Origin: Chamaecyparis obtusa | Lineage: Eukaryota > Streptophyta > Pinopsida > Cupressales > Cupressaceae | Direction of reading: 5' to 3' | DNA: 64,000 nucleotides | Assembly: GCA_027943335.1 (NCBI GenBank) | Contig: BSBK01000871.1 | Span: 508,501-572,500 of the forward strand | Part shown: positions 57,411-64,000 of the stretch, one piece after another | Numbering within the stretch: the first letter of the stretch is position 1 | Layout of the letters: every line of letters starts with the position of its first letter | Program-made: the position numbers and the translations under genes | The notes under the pieces: model-generated | Database searches by the model: none | What the model was told of the DNA's origin: nothing | What the model saw: only the letters and a program-made list of their open reading frames with translations

Positions 57411-58917
57411 CAATAACCTACAATTGATTGAATATCTTAATGAAATGAATGGACAAGTGAAAGATAGTGATTAGAGATTGCCGAGCTACTAAAGTGATAT
57501 GTAAGGAAATTAAATCTATTAATGTATTGTCATTGATGTCAACTAGTTTTGACTGTACTTATCATGATAGTCATAAACATCTAAAGAAGAAAATGATAAA
57601 GGAATTAGATATCTACATGAAGATGAGAGGGATGTGGAACATATGGATAAGGTATACATTGGGTAACTTATTGATGAGTCTATCCCATCATATTATTGAC
57701 TTGATTGTATTACATGAATTTGTTATGTATTGAAGATCAGAATTGAACAAGTTTATGTGGTCGATAATTGAAGATTTCTATATACACCGAGCTAGCATAG
57801 TGTATACAGAGTAATAGTAATAACCGAGTTAGTCATCACCGACACATTGTGTATTGATGGAGTGAGAGAAGAAAATAAAGTTTATAATAGTCGATTGAAT
57901 TGATGAGCTAGACGATTTCTTATGACTCCAAGGTAAAAGATAAAGTTTATTATGTTGATCTAATAGCTGACAAAATTCAAGATTGATTGAATGGAGAAGA
58001 ATGAAATGTGTTATAGACACATCTGTCGAGGAATCTTGAAGTGGAAAAATGAACGATGGGGATTAAGAGGCAAAATCTAACAGATGATAAGAAAATAGTT
58101 TATGAAGTATATTTAAAGAGACATGAGATTCATTATTGATTTTGGATCTTATTGATACTACAGGAGAATTTGCATGAAAGTACTATTCTCATGCACCACT
58201 AATCAAACTGGTTACAGACAGAACCAAGTTGAACTGAAGGCATTACCGAGTGTCAGGGTATTATTCACCGAGTTGAACAAGTTGGAGGATATGAAGGATT
58301 GAATTGAATATTGATCAAAGAAGGTATTTTGAATAAGATCATTACTATATCAATAAGTTGTATTTGAATTAGATCATTACTATATCAATTTAACCATTGT
58401 TACAACAAAATTTCTTAACCGAGTGGACTTAACAATCTTTTTGTATTTCAATATGACATTCAATAAATGTTGTTGGTTTTCTTGTTGGCCCCATAGTGAA
58501 TGTTGGTCAAGGGAGAACTGTTAGTGATAAATCCTCTAACCAGGTCACATCTTATAGTGCGTTTTGTAACCTTTGACAGGGTTGGCTCCTAGCCAAGCTC
58601 ACTTCAGAAGAGTGAATTATTTTGGGTTACCGGTCTCAGGTGGTTTTTCCCCTAACAAGGTTTCCACATTAAAAATCTATGTGTTATGTGTATTTGATGT
58701 GATTGGATTTTTATTTTAATTTACACATTGCATATTTAGTCTGATCAGTAAACACGGTATTGAATTGATTTTCAATTGGTAGATGAAGAGAAAGTTATTG
58801 TTGATAGCTTACCAATTTGATAGTTTGTTTGAAAAGTTTGAAAATATACATCTAGGAGATTGGGGATTGTAGGATAATGGGAACTAATGGATTCACCCCC
58901 CTCTAAATTATCTAACA
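57411..58917 (+). repeat. 5' LTR of Copia element D
   Basis: 1507 bp. Its start CAATAACCTACAA matches TGATAACCTACAA at 63275, so the terminal TG has become CA. It ends TCTAACA and carries GGATTCACCCCCCTCTA near its 3' end, plus about six dispersed ACCGAG words. Confidence 0.9.
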
Positions 58918-58919
58918 AT

Positions 58920-58930
58920 TGGTATCAGAG
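58920..58930 (+). other. Primer-binding site of Copia element D
   Basis: TGGTATCAGAG, two bases after the 5' LTR; complementary to initiator-Met tRNA. Confidence 0.92.
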
Positions 58931-58983
58931 AATATTGGTTGCTTGGAAGGAAATTTTAAAGAACTTAAGCTAAACATCACAAG

Positions 58984-60060
58984 ATGTATAAGAAAGAGAT
59001 GCCTAAGCTGAACAGAGACAACTTCTCAACATGGAAAAGCAGAATGAAGTTGCACATATCTAGAATTGGATAATTTGTAGTATTTTACTTGAGCAATGCT
59101 TACATCCAACCAACTGGACCTTTGACTATTGATCAAATGAGAGATAGACATGAACATAACATGACAATGATAGAGATTGATGTTGCCTTAACAGATGCTA
59201 AATTTGAAGATATCAAGACATGTACATCTTCCAAAGAAATGTGGGACAAACTTACACTAGCTCATGGAAGAGATAAGAACGTGATGAGAGAAAGAGATGA
59301 AAGTCTTAGAGGAAAGTTTGATGACATGAAAATGAAAGAATGTGAGAACATTTCACAGTATAGTAACTGAATCAAGGAGATTGTCAATGCTATCCAAGGA
59401 GCAGGAGGTGTTATTGATGAAGACACTATTGTGAGAAAAATTCTTAGAACCTTGCTACCAATCTATGCTATTAGAATCTCTACAATTCATGAAATGAGAT
59501 CTACCCCAGGTAACACTCTTACACTTGATATCCTAATCGATAAATTGACTACTTTTGAGTTGAATAACTATGATAACAGTATTGTACCGAATGCTGAGTC
59601 TACATTTTTGTCATCTTTGAAAATTGGAAAATCAAGTAGTAAACACATGATAAGAAATGAAAGTGATAGTGACAGTGATGAGGATGAACTTGGTGAACTT
59701 GAAGCACTAATGGCTAGGAGATTTCAAAAAGGTAAAGGAATATACAAAGGGAAAGTACCTTTGGTATGTTTTAACTGTAAAGAGATCAGTCATGTTGCAG
59801 CTAGGTGTCCTAACTGAAAATATGATGAAAAATACAATGAACCATCCGGTGAAAGAAAGTTTGACAGAAGAGATAATCGAGATCGCAGAGGCAACCGACA
59901 GTATGACAGAAGAAGTAACCAAGACTACAAAGACAAAGGCAATAAATCATGTTACCTTGTTGAAGATGATGATGACACTGATGAATACATTGAGGTGGTA
60001 TTCATAGCTTTGAAAGAAGAACAAGAACAAGAACAAGAAGAATAAGAAGAAAGGTATGTT
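58984..60060 (+). pseudogene. Copia D gag (broken)
   Basis: ATG 58984 opens MYKKEMPKLNRDNFSTWKSR, the standard Copia gag start, with an in-frame stop after RISRIG. The capsid region has LTDAKFEDIKTCTSSKEMWD and ENISQYSN, then a stop and IKEIVNAIQGAGGVIDEDTI. A CCHC knuckle, CFNCKEISHVAARC, is at about 59769-59810. An Arg/Asp-rich tail (RRDNRDRRGNRQYDRRSNQD) and a Glu/Gln repeat (EEQEQEQEE) follow. All stops lie in one frame and no shift is needed. Confidence 0.9.
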
Positions 60061-61630
60061 GAAACAGCACTTATTTCTAAAGTTAGCAAGAATGATACAT
60101 GGATTATCGATAGTGGTTTTACTCATCATATGATAAGTGATGAAGAAAAATTTGAATACATTGAACATTATAATGGAGGATTTGTTAAAATGGGAAATGA
60201 TGCACCTTGTCTAGTAAAAGGAAAAGGATCTATCTTGTTGAATAATAAGATTAGATGTGAGAATGCATAATGGGTGAAGGGACTTAACTATAATTTATTG
60301 AGTGTAGTATAGCTGAATAACCCAGGTCACCAATTTGCATTTGAAAATAGAAAGGTGAAAATATATGATGAGACTGGAAAGTTGGTCGGTACAGGTGATC
60401 AATCTAAAGGTAATTCATTTTGTCTTGACAATGTTGAAACTTCTTGTTTAATGGCTAGAACTGAAGATGTGTGTTTGTGGCACAAAAGGTTATGTCATAT
60501 GAGTTTTGACAACATGGTTAAGATCAGTAAGAAAAGAAAAGTTAGAGTCTTACCGAGCTTATCTAAACCTGACCATGTCATGTGCAAACAATGTCAAATG
60601 GGAAAAATGTCAAAATATAGTTTCAAGAGAAAGACCTATTCATCTAAAGCTATTTTGAAGTTGGTTCATACTGATTTATGTGGTCCTATGAGAACTCAGA
60701 GTTATTATAGTGACATATATTTTATTTTATTTGTTGATGACTACTCTAGGATGATGACGGTTATGTTTTTGAAAGAGAAATCTGAAGCCTTCAAGATGTT
60801 TAAATGGTATAAAGCTAAAGTGGAAAAAGAAAGTGGAAAAGATTTAAAATGCTTAAGATCTGATAGAGGAGGTGAGATTATTTATGATGAGTGCACTAAC
60901 TTTTGTAATGAGCATGGAATTAAAAGAAAGGTTCCTGCACTAAGAACACCACAGCATAATGGAATTTATGAAAGGGGGAATAGATCCATAGTTGATTATG
61001 CTAGAACACTGATGATTGAGAAAGATGTTGCATAAATGTACTGGAGAGAAGTTGTTAGTATTTTTGTATACACATTGAACTGAGTATAACTGAAGAAAGA
61101 TTCAAAAAATATACCTTATGAGTTATGGTTTGGGTACACACCTAATGTAAGTTATTTCTGAATATTTGGAAGTAGATGTTACATTTTCAAAGATGATATA
61201 AATGGAAAATTTGATTCTAAGGGTGATGAAGGAATATTCTTAGGATATTCTGCTAAGAGTAAAGCTTACAAATTTTTTAATAAGGTTTCTAACAAAATGA
61301 TTGAAAGTGAAAATGTGAGAGTTGATGAGTTTGCTAATAAAAATGATGAAGAAATAAAGAAGGAACCAGAAGACTACGGTAGATATAAATTCATTGAGAA
61401 ACCTGACATTCTACACAAGACACAGGTTGAAGCTATCGATAAATAGGATAAAGACATCGAGCATTAGCCTATAGATACTGAGAATCAAGAACTAGATATC
61501 GAGGAAGATATTGATCCTACACCAACTGATGAATAAAGAAGAGAACAAGTGTTACAAAAACTTGTGAGAAGACACCATCCATAGAATTAGATTATTGGTG
61601 ACAAGAAAGTTGGCATGATGACACGAAGTA
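60061..61630 (+). pseudogene. Copia D protease and integrase (broken)
   Basis: Protease: TWIIDSGFTHHM near 60100, where the usual Cys after DSG is Phe. The pre-integrase zinc region has LWHKRLCHMSFDN and CKQCQMGK. The integrase core is open from 60355 to 61035 with VHTDLCGPM, LRSDRGGEII and YERGNRSIVDYA, so the D, D, E positions are kept. After a stop at 61033-61035 the core continues (YELWFGYTPNVSYF, DEGIFLGYSAKSKAYKFFNK) and passes into the acidic linker before the RT, with several stops around 61440-61580. Confidence 0.9.
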
Positions 61631-62826
61631 AGTTTAGAAATACCACATGTTTAATTTGTGAATTTGAACCTAAAAATGTTAGAGATGCACTTGAGAATGA
61701 TGAATGGATTAAATCAATGAATGTAAGCACTGTATGGACTAAAACAAGCACCAAGAGCATGGTGTGAAAGACCGCATGCATATCTTATTAGTATTGGATT
61801 TGTTAGAACAAGTGATAATAGCAATTTATATTTGAAAGGAGAAACTGATGAAAAGATTCTTATTGCTGGAATTATTTTTTATGATATCATATTTGGAGGA
61901 CATGATAATCTATGCAAATCATTTGTTGATGAAATGAGAAAGGAATTTGAAATGTCAATTTTTGGAGAGATTTAATTATTTCTTGGTTTGCAAATTCTAC
62001 AACAAAATAGAGGGATATTGATATCATAATCAAAGTACATCAAAGAAGTGTTGAAGACCTTTGGAATGGAAGATTCAAAACTAGTAGGTACACTGATGGT
62101 CACAGGATGTAAATTGACAAAGGATGATCAATCAACTGAGGTAAATCAAACACTATATAGATCAATGATTGGAAAATTGATGTATGTTGTGCATAGTAGA
62201 CTGGATATTGCACATGTTGTTGGGATTGTAGCAATATTTTCTGCTAATCCTAAGGAATCACATATGATTGTTGTTAAGAGGATTCTGAGATACCTGAAAA
62301 ATACAAAGAATTATGGTTTATGGTACAAGAAAGAGGACAATTTTGAACTACAAGTTTACACTGATGCAGATTGGGCTAGAAATATTGATGACTAGAAGAG
62401 CACTACCAGTGGAGCATTCTTTTTAGGAGAAAGACTAGTTACTTGGATAAGCAAGAAATAGGCATGTATTTCTCAGTCTACAGTCAAAGCAGAATATGTT
62501 GTTGTTGTTGGTAATTGTTCAAACATTACATGGATAAAAAAACTTTTGGAAGGAATGAATGAAGAGATCACTAATCCAGTGATAATATATTGTGACAACA
62601 TAAGTGCTATAAACATTTCCAAGAATCTAGTGATGCATGCAAATACTAAGCACATATCTATTAAGTATCACTACTTGATGGAACAAGTACAAGAAAAGTA
62701 AGTGAAACTGGATTTTGTGAAATCAAAAGAATAACTTGCAGACACATTTACCAAACCCTTACCGAAGGGTACATTTGATTACTTGAGGACTAGACTAGGG
62801 GTCCTTCCCCTATCTATTGGTCCCTA
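61631..62826 (+). pseudogene. Copia D reverse transcriptase (internally deleted) and RNase H
   Basis: The RT begins normally (VRDALENDEWIKSMN), then jumps near 61720 to ALYGLKQAPRAW in another frame. The fingers and first palm part, by comparison roughly 190 residues, are missing. The active site is degraded to IIFYDIIFGG. The RNase H is present with YTDADWARNIDD, VKAEYVVVVGN, IYCDNISAINISKN and TKHISIKYHY. The C terminus has DTFTKPLPKGTFDYLR. Stops occur at about 61975, 62025, 62394, 62459 and 62699. The copy could not reverse transcribe. Confidence 0.9.
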
Positions 62827-63260
62827 AGGTGATTAGGAGGTTGCATCAACCTATACTTTATCAGAAAATCAAATGATGTTGATGTATATTGTTCACACTT
62901 TAGGTTTCCTAAAGATTGTGAAAGTTGGAACATAGAACATTGTATATTGGTACATGAAGGTACTTGATATGAATTGAACACCAAGATAATATTTTGGCTA
63001 CTACAGAGTTGTTTACTCTTTTTTGCATTGTTGTCAAAGGGAGAGAATAAATCAATGAAATATCTATCCAGAGGGAGAGAGGAATCAGAGAAGAAAAAGA
63101 TAAAATCCGCAAGGAGAGTCTACATGAAATTTTGTGTAGTGATTAAACATATAAAATGTACAAGCTAGGGAGAGCTTACCAAGCTACAACATTTATCTAT
63201 ATTTATAGTACAGATGTTTGGTATTCTATGGCATATTTCATATTTGTGTTTCCATCAATG
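62827..63260 (+). other. Copia D 3' untranslated region
   Basis: Between the RNase H end and the polypurine tract. Only short open frames occur, and I see no conserved motif. Confidence 0.5.
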
Positions 63261-63274
63261 CCAAAGGGAGATAT
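63261..63274 (+). other. Polypurine tract of Copia element D
   Basis: CCAAAGGGAGATAT directly before the 3' LTR. Confidence 0.85.
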
Positions 63275-64000
63275 TGATAACCTACAACTAATTGAATATC
63301 ATGATGAAATGAATGGACAAGTGAAAGATAGTGATTAGAGATCACCGAGCTACTATATTGATATGTAAGTCAATTAAATTATTCAATGTATTGTCATTGA
63401 TGTCAACTAGTTTTGACTATACTTATCATTAAGTTATAAACATCTAAAGAAGAAAATGATAAATGAATGAGATATATGTACATGAAGATGAGATGGATGT
63501 GGAAGATATAGCTAAGGTATACATTGGGTAACTTATTGATGATTCTATAGCATCATATTGTTGACTTGATTGTAATACATAAATTTGTTATGTATAGAAG
63601 ATAAAAAATGAACAATTTTATGTGGTTGGTAATTGAATATTTATATATACATCGAGCTAGTATAGTGTATACCGAGTAATAGTAATAATCAAGTTAGTTA
63701 TCACTAAAACATTCTATATTGATGGAGTGAGAGAAACAAATAAAGTTTATAACAGCTGACTAAATTGATGAGCTGGATAATTGCTTATGATTTCAAGGTA
63801 AAAGATAAAGTTTGTTATGTTGATCTAATAGCTGAAAAAATTCAAGATTGATCAAATGGAGAACAATGACACGTGTTATAGACACATTTGCCAAGGAATC
63901 TTGAAGCGGTAAAAGAAACAATGGAGATTAAGAGGAAAAATCTAATGGATGATAAGAAAATGGTTTATGAAGTCTATTTAAAGAGACACTATGGGAGAAT
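63275..64000 (+). repeat. 3' LTR of Copia element D (partial)
   Basis: TGATAACCTACAACTAATTG and following sequence match the first half of 57411-58917. The LTR is cut by the window edge. Confidence 0.92.

Larger units (their letters stand above)
57411..64000 (+). mobile_element. Copia element D (plus strand, 3' end outside the window)
   Basis: The 5' LTR (57411-58917), an initiator-Met primer-binding site, gag, protease, integrase, a deleted RT, RNase H, a polypurine tract and the first 726 bases of the 3' LTR are present in Copia order. The coding frame from 58984 to beyond 61035 has stops but no shift. About half of the RT is deleted near 61720. The right target duplication cannot be checked. 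Confidence 0.93.

Overview
This window is plant nuclear DNA made almost entirely of nested transposable elements. I found no host gene, rRNA, tRNA or organelle segment. All the Copia and chromovirus primer-binding sites match plant initiator-Met tRNA. One large Gypsy element uses a tRNA-Arg-type site and carries an archaeal-type RNase H, which is the plant Tat/Ogre lineage. Many old elements with long (about 0.9-1.5 kb) LTRs, heavy stop-codon decay and CpG loss fit a large, slowly purged genome such as a conifer or other gymnosperm. That assignment is an inference.

Layout. (1) 1-1685: unassigned flank with a TTGTGC-rich repeat at its start. (2) 1686-14696, minus strand: Copia element A with target duplication CTTCT. 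It is split by chromovirus G (6445-12827, target duplication CAAAG). (3) 15159-36513, minus strand: Copia-like, apparently non-autonomous element C, truncated on the right. It is split by a 17.7-kb two-gene DNA transposon T (17001-34663). T contains a 358-bp tandem repeat, and that repeat is split by the polymerase-less LTR element B (21275-28500). (4) 36514-57410, minus strand: Tat-lineage Gypsy element E (full unit 36773-56398) flanked on both sides by parts of neighbouring E units. E contains a 3.9-kb unclassified insertion (44100-47990) and a solo LTR of family A (53189-54348). (5) 57411-64000, plus strand: Copia element D, whose 3' LTR runs off the window.

How the parts work. A, D, G and E encode the usual gag, protease, reverse transcriptase, RNase H and integrase, all broken by stops or frameshifts. 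G is the least damaged: one 1,528-codon frame with four stops. B and C carry no recognisable polymerase and instead encode coiled-coil-rich proteins that share a small domain, so any mobility would have depended on another element's enzymes. E adds a long extra reading frame downstream of pol and a tandem-repeat tract, and its archaeal-type RNase H lies upstream of the reverse transcriptase. T carries a spliced gene of unknown function on the plus strand, convergent with a DDE-like transposase gene on the minus strand.

Most informative observations: removing T and one copy of its TCAT duplication rejoins element C's reading frame, removing the 3.9-kb insertion rejoins E's integrase, and removing G rejoins A's gag-pol. 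The insertion boundaries are therefore well supported from sequence alone.
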